Shown piece by piece: positions 11,757 to 23,113 of a stretch of DNA of 64,000 nucleotides (position 1 is its first letter; each line of letters begins with the position of its first letter). Under the pieces are notes generated by a model. That model was not told the DNA's origin, searched no databases, and was given only the letters and a program-made list of their open reading frames with translations. Source of the DNA: Prostheceraeus crozeri (lineage: Eukaryota > Platyhelminthes > Polycladida > Euryleptidae); assembly GCA_907163375.1 (NCBI GenBank), contig CAJQUW010000498.1:62001-126000 (forward strand). The letters are read 5' to 3'. The translations under genes were made by a program, and so were the position numbers.

Positions 11757-13355
11757 TCATTGCATGGCTAGTGAACAGACGCGCTGAAACACTCTAACCC
11801 TGTGTATGATCCAGTTCAAAGAAACATATTATGATGAAATTGATCAAAATATTTCAATTCTTAATTGATTGCAAAATGAATCCCTCGTGTACAAGTGCAA
11901 ATGGTAACTGTGATAGTTATCAGATTAATTTCCGTTTATAGAAGCCAACATTAAACCAATTTTAAATCTGAAAATTCACATTGAACAATTTTCTGCTCCA
12001 TTCCCTCGTAAAAACCTGTTCTGAATCACTCTAGTGATGAGACGTCTGTAGGCTGCACTTTTTTAACTGTTGCTTGCATCGTTCCCACAGTTGTAGACTA
12101 TTCTACAGTTTCCTATTTCTAAAAAATGAACTATTACTCTGGAGTCGTTGCAGGGTCGGGTGTGTGTCAATTGAAAGGAGATTTCTATCGTCATTATTCA
12201 TTGCTCACTTTTTATTAATTCTGATGATAGTTACACAATTAAGATTGTTAATGCCCTCAGGAATACCTGAATTTTCGAAGTGTTGAATGATTGCCGTAGA
12301 ATTTCATGTTCTAAGATATTCAAATTCCCATGGTTAATGACGGACAGGAGATCTCGAGATAAAGATTTCAACGTGAACCGAAATAAGAATTTTCAGTATC
12401 TAGACAACGCTACATGCGTTATATAGCCAGAGCAATCAATTGACATAGTGACTAGGGATTTTGGTTTTGAACGTGTAGTCGTGTTCCCCCCAAAGATTGT
12501 CTTAGAAAGCATCTCCGTCTTAGAATACACATCTAGAAGAATGTCTTAGAAAAGCGCTTTGGAGCTGAAAGTATCATAACATTTCTGCAGACTCTGGCCC
12601 TATCAGCAAGGTCTACACGGCAAATGCACAGTGGCAGTAATATGAAGTAGCGTTGAAGCTTCATTTATCTTGTCTCTGTAAATTCAGAGCGGTAATCTCT
12701 CTCCCCTCACTCTCTCTTTCATTTGTTTTCAAAACGACTGTTCGTTTGCTATTCATCGTAAGAGATTGATTGCACAGCTCCGCTCAACACTTAACATAAT
12801 GCGAGATCTGTTGCTAAATTACGAGACTCAGAGCGAAATTGATCTAGTGTTCCAGTCGTTAACAATGTCTAAAATGCGTAATGACATCCACTTATGGCAG
12901 CGACATGCGAGTTATCGACCAATGTTGTCGCAAAGCTAAGTAAAAAAATGACGCTTTCGATATTCTTGAAAATGAAGACAGACGCTTGGTGTCTATAATT
13001 TTGCGTGATCTTCGGACATCCTCCATGTACTCAATCAACATAACAAACAGCGTGTCACAAGACATGGGCTTTCTGAAATTAAACCAAAGGACAAACACAA
13101 TCTTTTTAGCGATCATTCGTGAATCAAGTGCTACCATTTTAAATTCTAGCCACTGCAAGTGGAATTATTTTCGTATTTTTCTACTACCCTTTATATCCAG
13201 CACTTGTCCTATATACTCATGACTTGTGCTAGATATCCTTTTGTTTGTAATATGCTTTTGTTGTGTAAATCCTGGAGTCTGGAGTTACAATGTTAAACTC
13301 ACAGTTCTTCCCCACGCTCTCCCTCTCTCCCACTCTCCGGAAAACTCTGGAGTCT

Positions 13356-13830
13356 CCTCGAATTGTTTGTCCTTGATTCTCCCTCCAGCTCAAGTATTTT
13401 TGCCACGGGTTGTAGGAAAGTCAGAGTGAGTGGCTCAGGGATTCTACCTGCGGTCTCTCTCTCTCTCTCCCACAGACACACACACTCTTCCTCGAATTGT
13501 CTTCTTGATCGGGGCCACAGTACGCGAAGCACTGGGGAACAAGCTTCCTCTTCCTACACTCTCACTCACTCACATTCTCTCTCTCTCTCCCACTTTCTCC
13601 CTCCCTCCAGCACACGTTTGTACTCAAGCATTTTTACCACGGATTGTAAGAAAGTCAGAGTGAGTGCTCAGGGATTCTACGGTCTCCCTCTCTCTCAAGC
13701 TCTCTCTCTCTCTCTTACTCTATCACTTCCTCGACTTGTGTCTTTTTGATCGGGGCCACATTGCGCGAAGCAAAGGGGGAACATCTTCCTCTTCTCTTCT
13801 CTCTCTCTCCCACATGAGATATCACTTTCT
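13356..13830. repeat. CT-rich tandem duplication, unit about 235 bp
   Basis: Two and a part copies of a unit are visible. Blocks such as TCCTCGAATTGT (13356, 13492, and 13731 with one change), CTTGATCGGGGCCACA (13505 and 13746 region) and TTTTTACCACGGATTG (13396 region and 13630 region) recur about 235 bp apart, separated by (CT)n tracts. The open frames across it are by-products of the CT repeats. Confidence 0.75.
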
Positions 13831-14509
13831 TTATCGTTGTTTCCCACAAGAATCTCATTTTTCACCTCTTCTCTATTCTCTTCCCTTCTCTTCATTCCTT
13901 TCAATTGTCGGCAGTCGAATATGTAGATCGTGTTGGCGTCGGAGCGAACTTCTCATTATTGATGGTACACAATAGAGGATCGTCGGTGTTTTTCACGTGT
14001 AACGACCAGCTTTTGTCAATCCGCGTTGATTCTGCGCTCAGCTATCGTGGAAGGGCAAGAGATAGCGGCTGAGATCTCCCCAACTGCCTGGAAAGAGAGG
14101 GAGAGGAAGCGAACTCACCTCAAGCTGAGCAGTGTTAGCGGGACAGGCCGAACTGAACGTGATTGTCAAGGTTGAAAATATTCGACTGTCATATTTATAA
14201 ATCAATCAATCATGTCTAGGTGAGGTCTATCGAGGCTGTTGTTGTCAGATCATCGGAATATAACAAGCTAATGACCCCGACACTAGTCAGTCATTTGAGC
14301 TGGCTAATTAACAGAGTGATTTGGACCGCTGGGTTGTTACTCTTTGCACTAGAAAGCAGATGTGACAAGTCTCAACGTCGCAGCAGTTGAGGATTGAAGC
14401 ATAGACGGAGTTGTGAATTCGTTTGAAAGTCATGACTAACTCCGATGATCAGATCGATGTCAGAATATCAGTGTTGGATGCGGGCTGGAGGATGCAGTTT
14501 TGGAAAGAT

Positions 14510-14660
14510 GAGCGTCGGGTCGGGTCTCATGAATTTTGAAACCTCACTCGGACTAAAAGCCAACCCGAACACGACCCGAACCCGAGATCGGGCTGGGTCC
14601 AGACATTTTACCCGAAACCGATTAGAAAATCTCAAAACCCGACCAGATAAGATTCGAATG
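14510..14660. repeat. CGGGT-iteron repeat, possible hAT-type element end
   Basis: Clustered 5-6 bp iterations of CGGGT and its complement ACCCG (TCGGGTCGGGTC, AACCCGAACACGACCCGAA, GATCGGGCTGGGTC, TACCCGAAACCG). Similar short iterations form the subterminal parts of other inverted-repeat elements in this window. The partner end is not identified. A short CGGGTTTCGGGTCGG at 17319-17333 is a weak candidate. Confidence 0.4.
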
Positions 14661-15338
14661 ATAACGATACTGAATTTCCGTGTCGAAGGTAAACGTTGTC
14701 TCCTGTCCGACAGGTATTCCGCATCTCTTTCATTTTATCCCTGGGCGTTGGTTTTCTTTCCTTGAAAGCACTGTTGTATCTGCGTTTATAAACACTGCCA
14801 AAAGAATTAATTGTGTTGGTATCTTCACTTAAACATTTCTGAGACCGCAGAACATTCATCCGCTCATCTGCATAATTGAAAACAACATGCAATATACGGT
14901 TCTCCTTGACTTTTGGTTTTCCTAGCCTGGTACAACTGAGTACGTCTTGATCAACGAATGTATCTGAGGTTTCACTGAATAAATGCCGAACCTTGTCTAA
15001 GTAGTAAGTTATCTTGAAATTGCTCGTCATCTATAGTAACGACAGATTCAGACACATCTGAGACTATGACATTCAACCGTCATTTTTCTGCTTCATACTT
15101 TTCTAGTTGTAACTGCTGACTGACAACATCTTGAAGAGCATTAACTTCAATAGACAATCCAGCATGATCAGCTTGAAGACCATCTAACCGAGAATCTATC
15201 AATGACATTTTTTGATTTTTGATTCTATGACATCAAATCTATACATAGAGCAAAAAACATTTGCTGAAGAGCATGATCATCTGGATTTGACGTTACAGAC
15301 TGTTGTGCAGATCGAGTGTTTCTTCTGTTTCCAGGCAT
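14632..15338 (-). pseudogene. LINE ORF1 (coiled-coil/RRM-type) remnant
   Basis: Read on the minus strand, pieces in different frames follow the order of an ORF1 protein from two-ORF LINEs. There is a start MPGNRRNTRS at 15338, then a heptad-like stretch (DSRLDGLQADHAGLSIEV) near 15190, then RLNVIVSDVSES near 15070, where such proteins have the first strand of an RRM-like fold. The C-terminal part follows (RLGKPKVKENRILHVVF near 14920). An in-frame TAG at 15225, a frameshift near 15208 and a TGA in EAEK*RLN break it. No ORF2 follows, so this is an isolated dead fragment. ORF1 proteins bind the element's RNA. Confidence 0.6.
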
Positions 15339-16085
15339 CATAACACGTGACCAGTAACTTGACATGGCAGCTGTTGAAAATTGTACAATCACGACGATTG
15401 CTTTACCGAAGAAAATATGCTGGTATGACGTCAAATTCACGTGCGGATAAATTGATAAATCGAAAGAGCCGTAACAAGGAGGGTCTTTTGCAGCGACCGA
15501 AATAGCAGCTGATTTGATTCACATACCCTGCCTATAAACAGACACTCGCATCAGCAGTCGGGCATAGAAAAAAAAGGTATTCCAAAAGTAGAATCGACCC
15601 TGCAGCCGATGGACACTGAGTGAATCAAAAACACGAAGACTAAGCAATTCTGCGCAAGTGAACGTAGATCAGCACAAACACTGAAGGGTGCCAAAAATTG
15701 AAAATACTCCAAAAACGACGCAACCATTCAATGAAACACTGCCATCATTTTGGCAGTGTAAAATCCACTCATCTACCAAAATCCACTCACCATCATCAGC
15801 AAAGATCTCAAGGACGGCGACGACACCAAATTCGAACCAAAAGGAGCTAAAATAGCGATGGAATCCACAAAAATACAACCACAAGAGAGACAAAAGCATT
15901 CGACCACCGCTTGACGCGATGGTATATCGAAAAGACTAGATTAGATCTGGCCATCAGCCAGATCTAGTTGTGCACTCCTCTAAGGGCAAGCGCTACACCC
16001 ACCAATACAATAGAATAAAAATTTCAGAAATATTCAATGAAATAATTATAGATTTCTTTGAAATTGACGCGGACACCATATTTAG

Positions 16086-16440
16086 GATTCTAACCCGATG
16101 AAGATGAAATTGCTATGGATTTCTCTATCATTCAGCGGGCAATAATGCAGTAGTTGGCATTATTGCCCGCTGAATTTCCATTGAAATTACATGGGATAAA
16201 AAACTGCATTATTGCCCGGCACGTAAATTCTATGCCAATTATACATAGAAATGATGCAAATATCACTATTTTTGGAAGATTCATGCATGCACATTAGCAG
16301 TAATATCTAGGCCCTACTTCTCTCGATTCATTAGAGATTTCAAGATATCCTTTATCTAACATAGATTTTCATTTATAAACATATCACAGAATCATTGATT
16401 ATAGGCAGCGACATGGATTTCATCTTCATTGGGTTAGAAT
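16086..16440. mobile_element. Fold-back element with 29-bp inverted arms and inner hairpin
   Basis: The arms 16086-16114 and 16412-16440 are inverted copies (GATTCTAACCCGATGAAGATG against its near-complement). Inside, 16130-16148 and 16157-16175 form a perfect 19-bp stem (ATTCAGCGGGCAATAATGC) with an 8-base loop, and GCATTATTGCCCG recurs at 16206. There is no coding sequence. It looks like a non-autonomous hairpin element. Confidence 0.65.
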
Positions 16441-16448
16441 ACCAATAA

Positions 16449-16537
16449 TATCCACTTTTATCGGGCATAAATGCATAATTCCTCGTGCGCTAACGCGCTC
16501 TCGGAATCTATGCATTTATGCCCTCTAAAAGTGGATA
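16449..16537. repeat. Long hairpin with GC-rich cap
   Basis: The arms, beginning TATCCACTTTTATCGGGCAT on the left, pair with the complementary sequence ending at 16537. The apex reads CCTCGTGCGC-TAA-CGCGCTCTCGG. The apex has a TC opposite TC mismatch that is also present in the hairpin at 21760-21857. Confidence 0.75.
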
Positions 16538-19298
16538 CTATTCATATATTGTAGTTATCAGATAATTTATCAATTTCTATTGTAAAGTACATAAACTGTA
16601 GAGATATGTTCACAGCTTTATTATAACAGTGAGATATCACTTGAATTTCATTTCGATATTGAATTACATGTATGTTGGCATGATCCATTTCATGAGATTA
16701 GATATTTGCATCAGAAAGTAAACAAATACAAAATCATATTTTCTACAACCCTGGTATTGATCGGCATATACCATACATTGACGTATCGACAGAAGACTGC
16801 ATTTAATGGTTGACACCTAACAGCAGCATGGAGAACTTGAGATAGAAGGATTAGCCTACTTCTTCTTGCTCCTGTGAGTGAGTTCTTCGTGCATCCAATT
16901 AATAAGTACCGGAACGTTAAAAGACATGGATTATTGAAACAAGCAACCATCCAAGCACTTCTTAAGATTTTGCCGTCCGCCATCTTTCATATTCGTCCCA
17001 AACGTCTCTTGATGCTGCTGTCATTACCTACCTCAGAAGGCTCTCAGTTGTCGAGAACTCAAATTGATATACTCGTAATAACATTTTGATATATTTGAAA
17101 TCAAATTATGGTGTACCTTACGAAGTCGTATGAAAGTTGTTTTATCATATTTATGAAACAGCTTTGAAAAATAACGACATGATAACAAATCTAAAAGTGA
17201 ATATGCAAACAAAAAGTAATAATTCCCTTTCTTATTTCATCAGAACAATACAAAAAGGCAAATTTATTGATCAAATCAATTGCCAAAACAATTGCACTAC
17301 ATGCATGAATGATATTATCGGGTTTCGGGTCGGATCGCTTATCTTTACTGTCTACTGGGGTATTATTGCAAATCTTGCAAAATAAAAATTTGTATTTGCT
17401 TTCCTCTTCTTTGACGTTTTGCTAACTTTTCGGTTCTTTCAATCGAGGAAGTCGGTTTCAAACCGAGCCGCGGTGATTGTTGAGCAGTGGTGTGGAATTA
17501 ACATGTAATTTCATCGTAATGACAATGGAACTTCAGGTTTTCGTACGAGGAACATGTATTGTATCCTTCAACGCATGGTGATGTACTAATAGTGAAATCC
17601 ATCAACAATCAATGGATAGGTCCGCTCCTTTGCGGTTAGGTGTCCATGGAAAACCTGTTGATTGTAGGGTAGTCCTCTATACACAGTCGTAGCTTCCTCT
17701 TCTAGAGAAGGAGGATTCATCACATAAGAATTCAAGTGGCTCTACATTTGTGTATTTTGGCAGGAATACAGTCGAAATAAAATGTTTGTCTCCGGTGATC
17801 TGAGCAATCTTGACATTTTCAAATGATGAAGATAATAACAATTTAACACTCACATTATTTAACTCTATTTTAAAGCTGAAATATGAACGCACTATAATTA
17901 ATGTTTATATGAGGAAGATTGAATTAGCAACATCCATGCACATTGACATAATTCATTTATTCAGTGTATTTGATTTTCGTTGATGTTCGCTTAATATTGA
18001 CAGAGTAAACTAGCATTTGAATCATATCAAGTACGTTGTATGTCTATCAATCTGAATTTAGTGATGATATTGATGTCGAATTGTTATTAAGAAGTTTTAT
18101 TTGTTGTTTGACAGGTAACCAGCTTGCTTTACAGTTATCACACATAGTTCCCCGATTTGTTGATTTTCCTGACTGCTAAACAATAAATCTCAGTACTTTT
18201 TGTTCCTCATTCATGAGTAAGTGCCGAAATGTACTTGTTTCGATGGTACACCTCATTAAGATCTTATTAGAACTATTGGACTACTGGAAATCTCCATGTA
18301 AGCATGCTGAATCAAACAGAATTTTCCTTTCTAGTTTTCATGTACAGTATAGATAATTTTGGACATTGGTGAATGTCTTCGCAGTCCTTTTACTTTCGTG
18401 ATCATCACAGGCAATCATTGAACTACAGTGAAGGTCTATGCAATACAGATGAAGCTAGAACTGGATTCTAGCTATCCTCACACAATCTGTAGTACAATAA
18501 TTTTAAAATTGAGTAATTTCCATTTTCATTGTTTGTAACCGACAGATGGCAAAACAATGTAATGTGCATAGAATCCATTTGTCGGAAACAGCAAGGCAAA
18601 ATTTAGATTTTGAAAGTTTATGTTATGGCGCAACTTTACATATTATCGATACTTTTATATACATCGGAGATAGTAATTGTTTAGTAGGGATTTTTGTCAT
18701 ATTTGTAATAAATCTATATAATAATTATATACATGCATAATAATATAATATATTATTTATTTTTATAATCCAATTTTTATTGGGATTGTGTAGTAATTTT
18801 AAAAACGAAATCTTGAGCTGACCCATGTCTCATGTTCTCTCCACGTGGATCACTTTTTTAAATCAAGATTTTCATTTTTACTTTCCATAGTTTCCTATTT
18901 TAACAGTATCGAGCGGACGCCGTGGGTGTTTGACGTAGCAAGAAAGGTTACCCGTCGTAATGTAATATTGTTGCACTTAGCTGTGCTTATTGATGACACA
19001 GAGCAATGCATTCGACAGGGAAATCACAATGAACATGATGTGACCATGTCGTTTTGTGCATTCATCACAAAGTTGTTATTCAATGTAGATGGAAACTATC
19101 CACTGCTATAAGCAGGTCGTTGAAGTTGTCTGTTTGGACCAACCAACAATACTCCAATACGCTTTCAGTTCCCTTTTCTGAATCCAAGTTCTACCGAGCA
19201 ACATGTATTCGAAGTCTCTGTCGGGGAGTAATGACGACAATAGATGTCGATTTAGTTTCAACAGCACGTTAAAATGCATGTCCGATTCTTACCCACAG

Positions 19299-19684
19299 CT
19301 GCTGCTGCCAATCAGGATAACGTCAGTGATACCTTTATGGGCCCTCCTCCACCTCCGCCACTGCGTTCTCCACCTCCTCCTCCAATATCGGCCACAGTGG
19401 TCACTGGGCGCGGTTCTCCACTTCCAGCAGGCTTGCTTTCTATCAGCCCTACACTCACCAACGATTCAGCAGCGGTGACTAATGCACTGGCGGTCATGCC
19501 GAGCGGCGACCACACTCCAGGCGGCCGAAGCTCCGATTCTGGCTATCGTGGTATTCGCAGTGCTCCCTTAAATGATCCCAGAATGGTGCATCTACCCGTG
19601 ACGGTTCGAAAGAGTCCCGGCCTCGGATTTAGCATTGCAGGTGGCGTTGGTAGTCCTGGGAATCCTTTTCGAAGTGCAGACCCG
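19299..19684 (+). CDS. ERBIN/LRRC7: LAP-family scaffold protein, exon with start of PDZ domain
   Basis: The acceptor is CCCACAG before 19299 and the donor CCG|GTAAGT at 19685. It enters in phase 1 and leaves in phase 0, a 386-bp exon. The first part is disordered and proline-rich, with runs of six and five prolines (PPPPPP, PPPPP), a typical EVH1/SH3/WW-ligand type sequence. A sixth GY-centred motif (SSDSGYRGI) follows. The last 40 or so residues start a PDZ domain: VTVRKSPGLGFSIAGGVG carries the GLGF carboxylate-binding loop, followed by GNPFR as in Erbin and densin-180. The domain is cut after SADP by the last intron and completed by the exon at 31363. The PDZ match is the basis for naming the gene. 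Confidence 0.93.
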
Positions 19685-19844
19685 GTAAGTGTCTTTCAAT
19701 TTATGTGCGGCACATGTGTAACTCGTAGTATGATGTGAGGTGCAGTTAGAGCATAGTATGAGGTGTAGTTATTGATGACATTGTTCATCAATGGGTGTAG
19801 ATGAATGAATTGTGTTACGTTGGAGCTGTAGTTTGTCGCAGCGT

Positions 19845-19952
19845 GTAGGCAGCATTTGACTTGAGGCGTGCTTGTAGTGTGACGTGAATTGTAGGCAGTA
19901 TTTGACTTGAGGCGTGCTTGGAGTGTGACGTGACGTGTAGGCAGTATTTGAG
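19845..19952. repeat. 46-bp tandem repeat, about 2.4 copies
   Basis: GTAGGCAG(C/T)ATTTGA starts at 19845, 19891 and 19937, exactly 46 bp apart. The first two units are nearly identical over their full length. It lies just inside the intron after the PDZ donor. Confidence 0.9.
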
Positions 19953-19990
19953 TGCAATGATATAGAAATTATAGCTATTGTATCTGTCGA

Positions 19991-20024
19991 GGGCATAAAT
20001 TGGGGAAATTTCCAATTTATGCTC
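19991..20024. repeat. Short hairpin of the GGGCATAAATT class
   Basis: GGGCATAAATTGG at 19991 pairs with CCAATTTATGCTCGCC to 20024 across an 8-base loop. The same arm motif occurs at 16464 and 23038. It stands 57 bp left of the recombinase element. Confidence 0.75.
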
Positions 20025-20080
20025 GCCAATTTCAATGTATTTTCAATGGAGCTGCGGGCTCCCATTCATGCGCTCCATTT

Positions 20081-21759
20081 TCATATATACCATGATATTA
20101 ACTATTTTCCGGTAGTTATTTTCAATTGAATTCCATCAAAAATATCTATGTGTATGGTATTTTCTATTATCAAACAGGGAATACAGCTAAAATATCCATA
20201 TGGATATCTATGTGGATACCCACTTCTAAATATGCCAACAATGTACGTGTATACATGAACATGAGAACTTGTCACACAGCACTGTCTAATTGTTTTAACG
20301 GTACTCGTACCATTATTGATCACGACATTGCAATTGTTGAAATTGAATATGAGAGAGTCTGTTCCACTTCCACACGGTTTTGAAACCTTGGATAGAGTTG
20401 TTCCATCGAGAATGGCAGAACAATTTTCCAGGTGAGTATCTGCGGTTCTTTTGTAACATCTGACCCCTGCCAGACTTCTGTGACCCGCACGTTCCATGAT
20501 GAGTTGTTCGTCAATGTTGTTCTGATGAAGTCTTGTTGCGCATGTCGCACGAAGGGAATGGTTACTTTTGCTGCTTGAACCTATTCCAGCTTGATCACAT
20601 GTTGATTTCATAAATTTGTTGAGCTTGTTCTTGCCTATTGGCTTAGATGTGTACCAACATAAATTGTTTGGTTTTTTTAAAGGTTACAGATAGAAGCGAT
20701 TTGAGCTTTGAGGTCGTTTACTGAGGAAAAGCTCCATCAAAGTTACATGGCATCTTGATCTGTTCGATACATTCTCAAAATGTACTAATTCCTTGGTTTT
20801 GTGCCTCAAGTTATTCAAACCTCCTGAATTTGTTTTCGAATGTTTTTCACGGTAGACTAGACATCGTTTGCCGTCACGAACTTCAAAAGAAAATTGCTCA
20901 ATAAGAAGATGTACGTGTTCCTCACAGCCTCGAAGAGCAAAATTCAATCCATTCAGGTAAAACAGAGCATATAACAATGACTGTCCATCGGAGGCCCCCA
21001 TTGCATGGCTCCATAATAATTTTTCCTCATTTTCACTTATCACATCAGCCGACTTCGATTTCAAACTGGCACCGCTTTCAGTGGATATTCTCATCGATGA
21101 ATCAAGACTCACTGTCACCGCTGAAAACTTTTCATCTCGAAAGAAGTCGACTTTTCGTGTAAGCGAAATATGTGATTGTATTCCTGCAACAATCGACACG
21201 AGATATCTGCCTGGGTATCTTTCTCCATTTGATTTCCTTACTTCGTGAATGAACTTAGTCATAAGTTGGCATAATGCATCATCGGATAAGTCACATATGT
21301 TTGAATTTACATAATCCAGTCGTTATTTTCTCCAAGATTCAAATATTTTATTTGCCCATTTATTGCGCTTTTTGGTGTTCTTGTTTGTCACTGATTTATT
21401 CAATTCATTTAGCTCTTGTTGTGAGTAGTTGGCAAATCTGCTGTAATTCGTGTTGTGGTTTTGCAAATCACTTAGTAGTGGGAACAGATCTTCAATAGTT
21501 TCAAATTCATCATATGATATTATATTCGGATCGTGATTGCCGATGAATCCATTAGTGAGGTCTACCAGAGGTTTGACAATGCCCAATTTACCATCCATGT
21601 CTGGCAAATGTTTACACTAAAATTGTCAATGCAACCGAAGTAGATCTACATGTACGCGTAATAAGAATTCTATGATGCGTTGATCACAAACAAATTTACA
21701 ATTCAAATCAAAGGGAGTTATCTAAATAACTCCCATAAAAAATATCATGGTATATATGA
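20081..21759 (-). mobile_element. Crypton-like tyrosine-recombinase element with 19-bp inverted repeats
   Basis: An exact inverted repeat brackets a tyrosine-recombinase pseudogene: TCATATATACCATGATATT at 20081-20099 and AATATCATGGTATATATGA at 21741-21759. Immediately inside each repeat is a small palindrome (AACTA...TAGTT near 20101; GGGAGTTATCTAAATAACTCCC-type near 21715). A 98-nt hairpin abuts the right end. Cryptons as usually described have no terminal inverted repeats, so these ends are unusual. They may instead be dispersed hairpins unrelated to transposition. Confidence 0.55.
20102..21607 (-). pseudogene. Tyrosine recombinase (Crypton/DUF3504-like), two in-frame TAA stops
   Basis: One continuous minus-strand frame, 21607 to about 20250, encodes the phage-integrase-like recombinase fold of Cryptons and their domesticated relatives (the QRICH1/ZMYM/KCTD1 type). 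The N-terminal part has NTKKRNKWANKIFESW. The catalytic part has FALRGCEEH (first Arg), NHSLRATCATRL (His and second Arg), ERAGHRS (second His) and the nucleophile in CYKRT. A tail with FNFNNCNVVINN is typical of the family. The only interruptions are TAA codons at 21323 (after ESWRK) and 20684 (after FYL). With both removed the frame runs through, so the loss is recent or the stops are tolerated. Such enzymes cut and rejoin DNA through the tyrosine. It lies antisense inside the LAP intron. Confidence 0.85.
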
Positions 21760-21857
21760 GATATTCCATGATATTTCTGAGTGATAAAAAATAAATCCCT
21801 CGAGCCTTCGGCTCTCGGGATTTATTTACATATCACCCAGAAATATCATGGAATATC
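21760..21857. repeat. 98-nt hairpin, arms about 47 bp, TTC loop
   Basis: The left arm starts GATATTCCATGATATTTCTG and the right arm ends CAGAAATATCATGGAATATC. The apex is CCCTCGAGCC-TTC-GGCTCTCGGG, with a TC opposite TC mismatch in an otherwise paired cap. The arms are about 90% complementary. It begins one base after the right inverted repeat of the recombinase element. Confidence 0.9.
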
Positions 21858-23023
21858 TTATACATATCTATCTTAAACATGATCATTTCAATTTTATTAC
21901 TCGTTCATCGACATCTATCACAGAAGTAGATAATAATACACTAGAATGGAAGTTTGATATCTTGCCTATCTACAATGATGGCACATGGAAAAATCTATGG
22001 TTTTTAGATCAGATTCGATCTAAAACATTATGTCATAGTCAAACTATTTGCCAAGTTGGTTGTTGAAGTTGTTGACAGCAAATTGCAAGATTTTCATGAA
22101 GAGAATTTTAAGTGAGATGGTGGCATTGTTTTATGTGAAATAGCCTACTCTTCCATGGATAAATATACTGTGTCTATTTCTACCAGTCATTGACAACTAT
22201 TTTTCAACACTGGAATACGAATTGAAATTTGGTTCACAGAGTCATAATCGAAAGTAGTCCGTGTACTGGTTGTAAGAACATTTCAAGAATTCAAAGATAA
22301 AAATTCGAATTATTGGATAATTTCTCCTTCTAGTGGTCAAGAAACCTAGCGCTCTTTTGGAATAAACACATCGAAAGCTTCTTCAGCGAGTCATTTATCA
22401 GATAAATGAAATGTCGTTGGAACTTTTCAATTAATCACTAAATGATTAATATGACATAGTGTGATGATATTTTGGAAGCTCATATTCGAAAGCATGCAAA
22501 GGTTTTGAAAATTGTTCAAATATAATGAACAGGGGAATCCTTCAAAGTAAAATGAATACTGTAAGATTTCTTGGCCTCTGATTTCAAGCTGGAGCAATGC
22601 ATGATCTGTAAATGGACATAACAAGTTGCTTATATGTCTGATCATGCTCTTAATTGATTATAGGAGCGATATTTCAAAATGATGACCAAACAGAACGTTT
22701 TAAAGGATTTCCTTCTTTTTCATCCTGTCGCCGCAGTATTTTGTAATTTCACTGTTGCTTTTGTGTACATGATCTTTGGACAAGGGGCAACAATCCAGAT
22801 CGCAAATTGACTTGATAATTGAAAATGCCAACCCGAAAACAAGAAAGCCAGCTCGCAAGATTTGCTTTTTGCCCCAACTAAGTTCCCCCGGAGTGTGCCA
22901 TAATTTTCATGCAATTTCCATTCTAGGACTTTCTATGGTATTGTTAATTTCTATGACATTTATGGACCACTTTTCACAAGTGGCTTTTAATCCATGATAG
23001 TTCATGCATTAATAGAAAATATA

Positions 23024-23078
23024 GCTATCTATCGTCGGGCATAAATTTGCCCTCCAATTTATTCCATCGACGGATAGC
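23024..23078. repeat. Hairpin of the GGGCATAAATT class
   Basis: GCTATCTATCGTCGGGCATA and following bases pair with the complementary arm ending GACGGATAGC at 23078, around an 8-base loop. The arm motif GGGCATAAATT is shared with the hairpins at 16449 and 19991. Confidence 0.75.
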
Positions 23079-23113
23079 CATAATTCCTATATCTACGCAA
23101 CTAGTGCTTCTTT

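Noticed and set aside
13363-13975. Overlapping Ser/Leu-rich open frames
   Set aside because: They are translations of (CT)n tracts and the tandem duplication.
19312-19515. Gly-rich minus-strand frame
   Set aside because: Antisense of the polyproline part of the LAP exon.
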